Assembly: GCA_016234445.1 (NCBI GenBank)
Contig: JACRBT010000001.1
Coordinates: 1-64,000 of the forward strand
From: Chloroflexota bacterium
GTDB taxonomy: Bacteria; Chloroflexota; Dehalococcoidia; Tepidiformales; Tepidiformaceae
Length of the DNA: 64,000 nucleotides
Direction of reading: 5' to 3'
In this document: positions 35,148-42,086 of the stretch, piece after piece
How positions within the stretch are numbered: position 1 is the first letter of the stretch
How the letters are laid out: each line of letters opens with the position of its first letter
Program-made: the position numbers and the translations under genes
Notes under the pieces: model-generated
Told to the model about the DNA's origin: nothing
The model's database searches: none
What the model saw: only the letters and a program-made list of their open reading frames with translations

Positions 35148-35639
35148 ATGAGCGAGGTCCATCCCGACGACTTCAAGGGCGCCCTCGGATCCTGGGCGTC
35201 GGGCGTGACCGTGGTGACGACCCGGCACGAGGGGATGGTCTACGGGATCACGGTTTCGAGCTTCTCATCGCTCTCGATGGACCCGACGCTGGTGCTCGTC
35301 TGCCTCCAGAACTCGAACAAGCTGGCACAGATGGTGCAGGCTTCGCAGAAGTTCGCGATCAGCATCCTCGCCGACGGCCAGGAAGACATTTCCAACTGGT
35401 TTTCGAAGTCGGGGCGAGACGCGGTACCGTCGTTCGAAGACTTCGGGACGATCGAGTGGCACACGGGGAGCCCGATCATCGCGGGGGCGATCGCCCACCT
35501 CGACTGCGAACTGCACGAGGCGATCGTCGGCGGCGACCACACGATCGCGGTCGGGAAGGTCGTGGGCGCTGCCTTCGACCCGGCGCTGAAGCCGCTGGTC
35601 TACTTCCGCCGGGGATACCGGGCCGTGGTGATGGACTAG
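35148..35639 (+). CDS. Flavin reductase-like domain protein
   Basis: 163 aa. The split-barrel FMN-binding fold is recognisable from ALGSWASGVTVVTT, GITVSSFSSLSMDPTLVLVCL and KFAISILADGQE. These proteins reduce flavin with NAD(P)H to supply a partner monooxygenase (HpaC type) or act directly. ATG at 35148; the stop is 4 nt before the next gene. Confidence 0.9.
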   Translation: MSEVHPDDFKGALGSWASGVTVVTTRHEGMVYGITVSSFSSLSMDPTLVLVCLQNSNKLAQMVQASQKFAISILADGQEDISNWFSKSGRDAVPSFEDFGTIEWHTGSPIIAGAIAHLDCELHEAIVGGDHTIAVGKVVGAAFDPALKPLVYFRRGYRAVVMD

Positions 35640-35643
35640 TGCG

Positions 35644-35955
35644 ATGGCCGTGAAAGTGCTGATCGAGCGGCGGGTGCTGCCGGGGCAGGAGAAGCGGGCG
35701 CTGGAGCTGCTCCGGGCGATCCGCGCACGCTGCCTGGAAGAATCCGGCTACATCAGCGGCGAGACCCTCCGGGACAGCGAAGACGCGCACAACATCGTCG
35801 TCATCAGCACCTGGTTCGGGCTCATGGACTGGCGGCGCTGGCACAGTTCCGAGGACCGCAAGCGGATGGAATCGCAGCTGCGGCCGCTCCTGACGGGGCC
35901 AGAGCGCGTCCGGGTGCTGCTCGAGGGGCTCTCGGAGAGCCATTCCGGGGCCTGA
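35644..35955 (+). CDS. Antibiotic biosynthesis monooxygenase (ABM) domain protein
   Basis: 103 aa. Dimeric alpha/beta barrel: VKVLIERRVLPGQEKRALELL, ISGETLRDSED and VVISTWFGLMDWRRW fit ABM proteins, small cofactor-free quinone-forming monooxygenases or haem/quinone-binding relatives. Third gene of the 34851 unit; acts on an unknown substrate. Confidence 0.87.
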   Translation: MAVKVLIERRVLPGQEKRALELLRAIRARCLEESGYISGETLRDSEDAHNIVVISTWFGLMDWRRWHSSEDRKRMESQLRPLLTGPERVRVLLEGLSESHSGA

Positions 35956-35984
35956 GCGGGAGGCCGGTCCGGGACCCGCTGACT

Positions 35985-36002
35985 TTGCGCAATTCCGCAC
36001 AA
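35985..36002. promoter_or_regulatory. Weak CRP/FNR-like palindrome before Rieske gene
   Basis: TTGCGCAATTCCGCACAA. It matches the 19859 site at 14 of 18 bases and is an imperfect palindrome. It lies just upstream of TAGTAT (36009-36014), overlapping the -35 position. Confidence 0.3.
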
Positions 36003-36032
36003 GCGGGGTAGTATCCGCTCGGAGGTTCGCCC

Positions 36033-36704
36033 GTGTCACCAGCCCTTGCATTCCTCGGTTTGTCCATTCTTGGCACGTGGGGCCTCGCGTCGATCGGCCT
36101 CATCGTGGGCGGGGTCATCCTCATCTTCTTCCCCGGCAACGCCGACACGAATTCGGACCCGATGGTGGGCGGCATCGTCCTCCTCGTCGCGGGGTTGGCG
36201 TCCGGCGGCCTGATGCAGCTGGTGTTGGGCCCGCTCCTCGGGATCGACCCGCCGCTGCCCGTCAAGGCGAAGTCGATCATCCCCCAGGCGAAGCTCGACA
36301 AGTGGGCGAGCGCCGGCTTCCTCCGCGACCTGCCCGACGGCAAGCCGAAGGAAATCCGGATGCACAGCCTCCGCGTGGCGGTCGTCCGGATGGGCGACCG
36401 GGCCTACGCGATGAGCGGGCTCTGTCCGCACGCGCGGCTGCCGATCGCCGGCTTCCCCGGGAGCCCGATCAAAGCCGAGCCGGTGCAGGATGATTGCGTG
36501 ATGTGCCCCCTCCACGGCGCCCGCTTCGAAGTGGCGACGGGGAAGGTGGTCCGCCAGCCGTTCAGCAGCCAGTTCAACAACGACCACCCGTTCCTCGGGC
36601 GGCTGCAGGCGAAGCTCCTCTTCTTCAACCGCAAGGCCGAGGACATCCAGACCTACCCGGTCCGGATCGAAAACGGCGAAGTCCTGGTCGGCCTCCCGAA
36701 GTAG
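36033..36704 (+). CDS. Membrane-anchored Rieske 2Fe-2S protein
   Basis: 223 aa. Two N-terminal transmembrane helices (about residues 12-34 and 44-68), then a Rieske domain with Cys131-x-His133 (CPHARLP) and Cys158-x2-His161 (CPLHGARFE) ligating the 2Fe-2S cluster; the C-terminal tail has conserved QTYPVRIENGEVLV. It could carry electrons for a quinol oxidase or an oxygenase. GTG start at 36033 with GGAGG 8 nt upstream. Own promoter TAGTAT, terminator immediately downstream. Confidence 0.92.
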   Translation: MSPALAFLGLSILGTWGLASIGLIVGGVILIFFPGNADTNSDPMVGGIVLLVAGLASGGLMQLVLGPLLGIDPPLPVKAKSIIPQAKLDKWASAGFLRDLPDGKPKEIRMHSLRVAVVRMGDRAYAMSGLCPHARLPIAGFPGSPIKAEPVQDDCVMCPLHGARFEVATGKVVRQPFSSQFNNDHPFLGRLQAKLLFFNRKAEDIQTYPVRIENGEVLVGLPK

Positions 36705-36727
36705 GCCCCGGCAACAACACGTCACCG

Positions 36728-36759
36728 GGCCCGGACGACACCGTCCGGGCCTTCTCTTT
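36728..36759 (+). terminator. Intrinsic terminator after Rieske gene
   Basis: GGCCCGGAC-GACACC-GTCCGGGCC, a perfect 9-bp stem, followed by TTCTCTTT, 23 nt after the stop codon. Confidence 0.9.
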
Positions 36760-36798
36760 GCCTGTCGCCGGGCGGCACAAGCCTGTACGCTTCCCGCC

Positions 36799-37956
36799 AT
36801 GGATGACCCGCTGCTCGCCTGGCGCCCGAAGTTCCCGATCCTCGCCAGCAAGACCTACCTGATCAACAACTCGCTCGGGGCGATGCCCGCCAGCGTCCGC
36901 GACGCCCTGGCCGAATACACGGACCTCTGGGCGACCGAGGGGGTCGTCGCCTGGGACACGTGGCTGCCGGAGGTCGCGAACGTCGCCGCCGTGCTCGAAG
37001 ACATCATCCACGCGCCGCGGGGCTCGATGACGATGTCCCAGAACACAACGAACTCGCTCGCGGCGATCCTCTCCTGCATCGAATACGAGACGCCGCGGAA
37101 CCAGATCGTCCACTGCGCCGGCGAATTCCCGACGGTCGAATACCTGCTCGACGGCCAGAAGCGGCTCGGCGCCGAGGTCGTGCGCGTGGGCGACGACCCC
37201 CTGGTGTTCCCGGCCGGGGAACTGCTGGAGGCGATCGACGAGCGGGTGGCGCTCGTGGTCATCTCCCACGTGCTCTTCCGGACGGCGGAACTGGTCGACG
37301 TGCAGCCGTTCGTCGACCGCGCCCACCGGCATGGGGCGCTGGTGGTGCTCGACGCCTACCAGTCGATGGGGGCCGTCCCGTTCGACGTGACGGAGCTCGG
37401 CGTCGACTTCCTCATTGGCGGGTCGGTGAAGTGGCTCTGCGGAGGCCCCGGGGCGGGGTACATCTACGCCGACCCGCGGATCGTCGAGCGCCTGGAGCCG
37501 CGGTTGGCGGGGTGGTTTTCGCACGAGCGGCCGTTCGGGTTCGAGCCGCCGCCAATCGACTACGCCACAGGCATTGCCCGCTTCACCGGGGGCACCCCGA
37601 ACATGCCCGGCTACTACCAGGCGCGGGAAGGCTACCGGGCCATCCGCGAGGTCGGCGTCGAGGTCATCCGGGAGAAGGCGCGGCGCCAGACGGCCATCCT
37701 CTACGACGGCGCCCGGGCGCGGGGCCTGACCGTCAACAGCCCCGAGCGCTTCGAATCGCGCGGCAACCACGTGACGGTCGATTTTCCCGGCGCCGAGGCG
37801 GTGAAGCAGGAACTCATCCGGCGCGGCTTCGTCGTCGACTACCGGCCGGGCGCGGGCATCCGGATCGCGCCCCACTTCTTCAACAGCGACGACGAGTGCC
37901 GGGCCGTCCTCGACGAGATCGACGCCATCCGCCGCGTGACGAGCGCGGGCCGGTGA
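36799..37956 (+). CDS. Class V aminotransferase (kynureninase-like)
   Basis: 385-aa PLP enzyme. The PLP lysine is Lys211 in GGSVKWLCGGPGAG, with Asp185 and Gln188 (DAYQSMG) for cofactor binding. The overall pattern (W-L-C-GGPG-x-G) is closest to kynureninase and NifS-like hydrolases. No tryptophan-pathway genes are near, so kynureninase activity is only a possibility. TACGCT lies 7 nt before the ATG. Overlaps the next gene by 4 nt. Confidence 0.85.
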   Translation: MDDPLLAWRPKFPILASKTYLINNSLGAMPASVRDALAEYTDLWATEGVVAWDTWLPEVANVAAVLEDIIHAPRGSMTMSQNTTNSLAAILSCIEYETPRNQIVHCAGEFPTVEYLLDGQKRLGAEVVRVGDDPLVFPAGELLEAIDERVALVVISHVLFRTAELVDVQPFVDRAHRHGALVVLDAYQSMGAVPFDVTELGVDFLIGGSVKWLCGGPGAGYIYADPRIVERLEPRLAGWFSHERPFGFEPPPIDYATGIARFTGGTPNMPGYYQAREGYRAIREVGVEVIREKARRQTAILYDGARARGLTVNSPERFESRGNHVTVDFPGAEAVKQELIRRGFVVDYRPGAGIRIAPHFFNSDDECRAVLDEIDAIRRVTSAGR

Positions 37957-38714
37957 GCACGGTCGAAGTCCACTTCCTTGGTTCTGGCGACGCCTTTGGC
38001 AGCGGCGGGCGGCTGCAGGCGTGCATCCTCCTCCGGGGTCCCGGCGAGCCGCTCCTGCTCGACTGCGGGGCGACCTCGCTGGTGGCGATGAAGCGCGCCG
38101 GCGTGGACCCGAACGAAATCGGGTTCGTGGCCCTGAGCCACCTCCATGGCGACCACTTCGGCGGGCTGCCGTTCCTGGTGCTCGACGGCCAATTCAACCG
38201 GCGGACCAAGCCGCTCGTGGTGGCTGGTCCGCCGGGGGTGCAGGCACGCGTCCACGCCGCGATGGAGGCGCTCTACCCGGGGTCGAGCGCGGTGGAGCGG
38301 AAGTTCGCGGTCGAGTTCGTCGAGCTGGGCGAACGCGAGACACTCCAACTGGCGGGCTGGGCGGTCACGCCGTTCGGGGTCGTCCATGGCAGCGGCGCGC
38401 CGCCGTTCGCGCTGCGGGCCGAGACGGGAAGGGTCGCGATCGCCTACTCCGGCGACACGGAATGGACCGATGCGCTCATCGACGCCGCCGCCGGGGCTGA
38501 CCTCTTCATCTGCGAGTCGTACGGCGCCGCGAAGAAGATGCGGTTCCACATCGACTTCGAGACGCTGCGGGCGAACCGGGACCGCATCGGCTGCCCGCGG
38601 ATCGTCCTCACGCACATGGGGCCGGAGACGCTGGCCACCGAGACCCCGGGCTTCGAACGCGCCGAGGACGGCCTGGTGCTGCGCGTCAGTGCGCGGCCCG
38701 GACCGCGGGCATAA
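37953..38714 (+). CDS. MBL-fold metallohydrolase, paralogue of 16900 gene
   Basis: 253 aa. Metal motif H63-x-H65-x-D67-H68 in LSHLHGDHF and IAYSGDTEWTD plus RIVLTHMGPETL supply the other ligands. GTG start overlapping the aminotransferase stop (GTGA). RNase Z/cyclic nucleotide phosphodiesterase-like fold; substrate unknown. The last 29 nt overlap the convergent LLM gene. Confidence 0.88.
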   Translation: MSTVEVHFLGSGDAFGSGGRLQACILLRGPGEPLLLDCGATSLVAMKRAGVDPNEIGFVALSHLHGDHFGGLPFLVLDGQFNRRTKPLVVAGPPGVQARVHAAMEALYPGSSAVERKFAVEFVELGERETLQLAGWAVTPFGVVHGSGAPPFALRAETGRVAIAYSGDTEWTDALIDAAAGADLFICESYGAAKKMRFHIDFETLRANRDRIGCPRIVLTHMGPETLATETPGFERAEDGLVLRVSARPGPRA

Positions 38715-39747
38715 CCTCCTCGGCGAACCGCCGGGCGGCAGCCTCGGCTTCGGTGCGGTCCGCGCCCATCGACGCGCCGACGATCACGAACCGTTCGATC
38801 CCTAAAGCGGCGAGCTCCTGGATGCGGGCGACGCAGTGGGCGGTGTCCCCGAGGATGGCGAAGCGCGAAGCGAAGTCGTCGCCGATGACGCTCGCCTGGG
38901 CGCTCCCGGCTTGGGCGTGGTGGGTCATGTCGTAGGCGTCGTGGACCCCTTTGAGCACCGCCCGGTCCGATTCGGTCGCGGGCCCGACGACGGTACCGTG
39001 CATGGCCGAGAAGCGGGCGAAGAGCGAGACGCCGCCCTCTCCGAGCCTGCGAGCCACGGAGATGTCCGGGTGGACGACGACGGTGACGTAGGCGCCGAAC
39101 GGAATCGCGAGCGGGTCGAGGCCGGCCGCGGCACGCGCCTCTCGGGCGGTTTCGATGCCCCACCGGAGGCGGGCGGGGTCGGCGCCGACGGCGAAGGTGA
39201 CACTGTCGGCAACCACGGCTGCCATGCGGATGACCTTCGGGCCGGTGGCAGCGACATCGACCGGAACCTTGAGCTGCCCCGGGCGCAGCCAGGCGATGCG
39301 GCTGGAGGTGGGCCGGTCGGCGAGGCCAAGCGCGTCCACGTTCCCCGCTTCGTCGAAGGGGACCTCTTCGCCGCGGAGGTAGCCCTGGAGGCGGCGAAGG
39401 TAGCGTTCGAAGACCGGCACGGAGGCGGGTGCGAATCCGAGGTGGGCGAGGGCCGAGTCGCCGCGGCCGATGCCAAGGACGGCGCGCCCGGCGGACTCGG
39501 CCTGGACGGTCGCGATCGCGGAAGCAGTGACCGCCGGGTGCCGGGTGAAGGGATTGGTGACCCCGGTGCCGACCTTCAGCCGTTCAGTGGCCTGGGCGGC
39601 GTTGGAGCAGGCGATGTAGCAGTCGCCGGAGAGGTTCTGGGAGTCGACGAAGACGATGCCGTCGAAGCCCGCGGCCTCGGCGCGCTGTGCCTGGCGTGCG
39701 ACAGTCCTGGGGACGCCGGCCCCCGTAGTCCAGAATTCGAGTGCCAT
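38686..39747 (-). CDS. LLM-class F420-type oxidoreductase
   Basis: 353 aa, luciferase-like TIM-barrel. LEFWTTGAGV at the front, LGIGRGDSALAHLG and KVPVDVAATGPK segments fit the F420-dependent (methylene-H4MPT reductase-like) branch; flavin use cannot be excluded. GGAGGGG precedes the ATG at 39747, and a perfect TATAAT sits 42-47 nt upstream, embedded in the stop codon of the upstream gene. Substrate unknown. Confidence 0.87.
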   Translation of the reverse strand: MALEFWTTGAGVPRTVARQAQRAEAAGFDGIVFVDSQNLSGDCYIACSNAAQATERLKVGTGVTNPFTRHPAVTASAIATVQAESAGRAVLGIGRGDSALAHLGFAPASVPVFERYLRRLQGYLRGEEVPFDEAGNVDALGLADRPTSSRIAWLRPGQLKVPVDVAATGPKVIRMAAVVADSVTFAVGADPARLRWGIETAREARAAAGLDPLAIPFGAYVTVVVHPDISVARRLGEGGVSLFARFSAMHGTVVGPATESDRAVLKGVHDAYDMTHHAQAGSAQASVIGDDFASRFAILGDTAHCVARIQELAALGIERFVIVGASMGADRTEAEAAARRFAEEVMPAVRAAH

Positions 39748-39762
39748 GATGCCCCTCCGCGG

Positions 39763-39778
39763 CCCGCCGTGACCGGCG
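39763..39778 (-). other. Hairpin in LLM gene leader
   Basis: Near-perfect CCGCCG-N4-CGGCGG stem between the -10 element and the ribosome binding site of the LLM oxidoreductase gene. It may affect translation. Confidence 0.35.
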
Positions 39779-39788
39779 GTCCCGGGCG

Positions 39789-39794
39789 ATTATA
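39789..39794 (-). promoter_or_regulatory. TATAAT -10 element of LLM gene
   Basis: Perfect consensus hexamer on the minus strand, overlapping the TAA stop codon of the 137-aa gene upstream. It starts a leader of about 35 nt. Confidence 0.65.
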
Positions 39795-40203
39795 GGGGGC
39801 TGACGTCCACCTTCATCTCGACAATGGGGCCGCAGTCGAGCACGCGGGAGAGCAGCGCGAGGGTCTGGAGGGCGAGCTCGCGGAGGGCGTCTTCCTCCCA
39901 CGAGTCGCCTTCCTCAAGCTCCCATTCCTGGAGGAAGCCGGGTTCGCTGCCCTCTTCGTCCTTCTCGAAGCCGAGGCCGTAGATGATCGCCAGCTGGAAG
40001 TCGTCCAGCGGCGGGCCGTCGCGTCCTTCGCCACGGGAGAGGACGGCAGTGAGCCAGCTTGCCTCGCCGGCGATCTCCGCCGACCAGGCTCCCCGGGTGT
40101 AGACGTAGACGGCGTCGCAGGTGGGCTCTTCGCCCGTCATGTCCACCAGGCGGGCGGTCAGTTCTTCGAGGATGGGGTCGGCGAGCTCGACGCGGGCGCT
40201 CAT
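39790..40203 (-). CDS. Acidic hypothetical protein (137 aa)
   Basis: 137 aa, strongly acidic in the middle (KDEEGSEPGFLQEWELEEGD). N-terminus MSARVELADPILEELTARL. No family recognised. The ATG at 40203 overlaps the stop of the 3-hydroxyacyl-CoA dehydrogenase gene by 4 nt (ATGA), so the two are made together. Confidence 0.7.
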   Translation of the reverse strand: MSARVELADPILEELTARLVDMTGEEPTCDAVYVYTRGAWSAEIAGEASWLTAVLSRGEGRDGPPLDDFQLAIIYGLGFEKDEEGSEPGFLQEWELEEGDSWEEDALRELALQTLALLSRVLDCGPIVEMKVDVSPL

Positions 40204-41060
40204 TCGTACTTGAAGAACCCGCGGCCGGTCTTGCGCCCCAGGTGCCCGAGCGAGACGAGCCGCCGGAGCAGCGTCGGCGCCTTGAAGCGCGGCTCGCCGT
40301 ACTCCTCGAACATGCTCTCGGCGATGAGCTTGAGCGTGTCGAGGCCAATGAGGTCGGCGGTGGCGAGCGGGCCCATGGTGTGGTTCAGCCCGACCTTGCA
40401 GGCATTGTCGATGTCCGCGGCCGTGGCCACGCCGCTGTCGAGGAGGTCGATCGCGTCGAAGATGAACGGCACGAGGAGGCGGTTGGCGATGAACCCCGGG
40501 GTGTCCTTCACCTGGACGGGGACGCGGTCGAGCTTCTCGCAGATCGCCATGGCGTCGGCGAGGGTTTCGTCGGTGGTGCTCGCGGTGGTGACGATTTCGA
40601 CCAGCTTCAGGGCCCAGGGCGGGTTGAAGAAGTGGAGGCCGATGACCCGCTCGGGGCGGCCGCTGGCAGCGGCGAGGTCGCTGAGGGGCAGGGAACTGGT
40701 GTTGCTGGCGAGGAGGGCATCCGGGCGGCAGACCTGGCCGAGCTTCCGGAAGATCCCGGACTTGATGCCAAGGTCCTCGACGACGGCTTCGATGACGGCG
40801 TCGGCCTTTTCGAGGGAGGAGAAGCGGTCCATGTCGGCGACGCCGAAGAGACGGGCGAGGGCGTTGTCGCACTGGTCCTTCGTCATCCGGCCGCGGTCGA
40901 CTTCGCGTTCGAGGCGGCGGCGGATCCCGGCGATGGCGGTGTCGATGCGGGGCTGGTCGAGGTCGATGATCGTGACTTCGCAGCCGCTGACGGCCGCGAC
41001 CTGCGCGATGCCGGCGCCCATGAGCCCGGAACCGACGACACCGAGGGTTCGCACGTCCAT
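40200..41060 (-). CDS. 3-hydroxybutyryl/3-hydroxyacyl-CoA dehydrogenase
   Basis: 286 aa, single-domain NAD-dependent enzyme of beta-oxidation or butyrate/fermentation routes. Rossmann motif GSGLMGAG (10-17); catalytic His143 in IGLHFFNPPWALKLVEIV and Ser near 119 (SNTSS). GAAGGAG lies 7 nt before the ATG at 41060. A palindrome and direct repeats in the divergent region upstream may hold an operator. Confidence 0.95.
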   Translation of the reverse strand: MDVRTLGVVGSGLMGAGIAQVAAVSGCEVTIIDLDQPRIDTAIAGIRRRLEREVDRGRMTKDQCDNALARLFGVADMDRFSSLEKADAVIEAVVEDLGIKSGIFRKLGQVCRPDALLASNTSSLPLSDLAAASGRPERVIGLHFFNPPWALKLVEIVTTASTTDETLADAMAICEKLDRVPVQVKDTPGFIANRLLVPFIFDAIDLLDSGVATAADIDNACKVGLNHTMGPLATADLIGLDTLKLIAESMFEEYGEPRFKAPTLLRRLVSLGHLGRKTGRGFFKYE

Positions 41061-41076
41061 TGCTTCTCCTTCGTGG

Positions 41077-41112
41077 CTATGGATCCATAGTCCCGGTGCA
41101 TGATAGTCCCGG
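41077..41112. promoter_or_regulatory. Divergent operator region: 14-bp palindrome and direct repeat
   Basis: Perfect palindrome CTATGGATCCATAG (41077-41090) and a 10-bp direct repeat ATAGTCCCGG at 41087-41096 and 41103-41112 (16-bp period). It lies between the dehydrogenase gene (minus) and the hot-dog pair (plus). A TATAGT -10 at about 41137 serves the plus-strand side. Confidence 0.55.
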
Positions 41113-41164
41113 CCGGGCGACTGGGGAAACGGGATGGTATAGTTCGGAATCCGGAGAAGTTGCC

Positions 41165-41626
41165 TTGTCAGACGAAGCCCCACAGAGCCTGATCACCGAC
41201 GAACACCGCGCCATGATTGGCGTGAAAAGCGACCCCATGACCATCACCGTCAAGGAAGCAGACGCCCGCCGGATGCGGGACATCCTTGGCGACACCGACC
41301 CCCGCTACGCCGACGGCACGGGCGTCGCGCCCCTCTACGTCATCGCCGGGTTGGGTGGCGGCCGCCCCCGGAACATGCCCGGGATCCTGCCCGGCGGGCT
41401 ACTCACCCAGCAGGAGTGGAAGTTCAGCCGGCCGGTGCGGATCGGCGAAACGCTGACCGCCTACAGCCAGATCATCGACATCCGCGAGCGAATGGGCGGC
41501 CGCTACGGTCACAGCGTCCTCATCACGAGCGGGACCGACTACTACGACGCCGACGGCAACCACGTCGCCGCCAACATGATGACGATCACCCAGTTCGACC
41601 CCAAGGGCGCGAGGAGCCGCGAATGA
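41165..41626 (+). CDS. FAS1-like N-terminal hot-dog dehydratase subunit
   Basis: 153 aa. MaoC/FAS1-like hot-dog fold: GDTDPRYADGTGVAPLYVIA and the later PVRIGETLTAYSQIIDIRER. The GDTDPRY segment corresponds to the hydratase motif but has Arg-Tyr where the catalytic His would be. Starts at TTG 41165 (GGAGA 8 nt upstream; -10 TATAGT); the next ATG would remove conserved N-terminal sequence. Overlaps the MaoC-half gene by 4 nt. Confidence 0.82.
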   Translation: MSDEAPQSLITDEHRAMIGVKSDPMTITVKEADARRMRDILGDTDPRYADGTGVAPLYVIAGLGGGRPRNMPGILPGGLLTQQEWKFSRPVRIGETLTAYSQIIDIRERMGGRYGHSVLITSGTDYYDADGNHVAANMMTITQFDPKGARSRE

Positions 41627-42048
41627 GCCAGCGCTACTACGAAGACGTGAAGATCGACGACGACATCCCGCCGGTCGAGAAGATGCCGACGGAGGACCTC
41701 GCCGTCGACTTCTTCGGTCGGGACAACCCGACGAACCCCGCATTCGCGGACGCCGAGGCGGGCCGCCGGATGGGCGTGGGCGGGGCGCTGGTCCCGGGAC
41801 TGCTGAAGCTTTCGTGGATCACCCAGTTCGTCGGCGACTGGGCGGGGCCGCAGGGACACGTCGCGAACGTGCGGGCTGCCTACCGCCGGCCGGACATCGC
41901 GAACCGGGCGCTCACGCTCGCGGGGCGGGTCGTGGACAAGCGCCAGGAGAACGGCAAGAACATCGTCGAACTCGAAGTGGTGACGCTGGCCGAGGGCGAA
42001 CCGAGCGTGCGCAGCAACGTCCAGGTGGAACTCCCGAGCCGGGGCTAG
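41623..42048 (+). CDS. MaoC-type hot-dog subunit, partner of preceding gene
   Basis: 141 aa. Hot-dog fold with FFGRDNPTNPAFADAEAG, the MaoC hydratase motif region; the His usual after the NP pair reads Phe/Ala here. The central segment LVPGLLKLSWITQFVGDW and the end LEVVTLAEGEPSVRSNVQVEL fit MaoC. With the preceding gene it should form a heterodimer like ChsH1/ChsH2 or two-half hydratases. ATGA overlap with the preceding gene. Confidence 0.8.
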   Translation: MSQRYYEDVKIDDDIPPVEKMPTEDLAVDFFGRDNPTNPAFADAEAGRRMGVGGALVPGLLKLSWITQFVGDWAGPQGHVANVRAAYRRPDIANRALTLAGRVVDKRQENGKNIVELEVVTLAEGEPSVRSNVQVELPSRG

Positions 42049-42086
42049 TTCGCCGCGCCGGGCGGCCGTCCCGTAGAATCGGCGGC

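Noticed and set aside
36799-37956. Firm kynureninase call
   Set aside because: PLP motif fits several class V families and no tryptophan-degradation genes are next to it.
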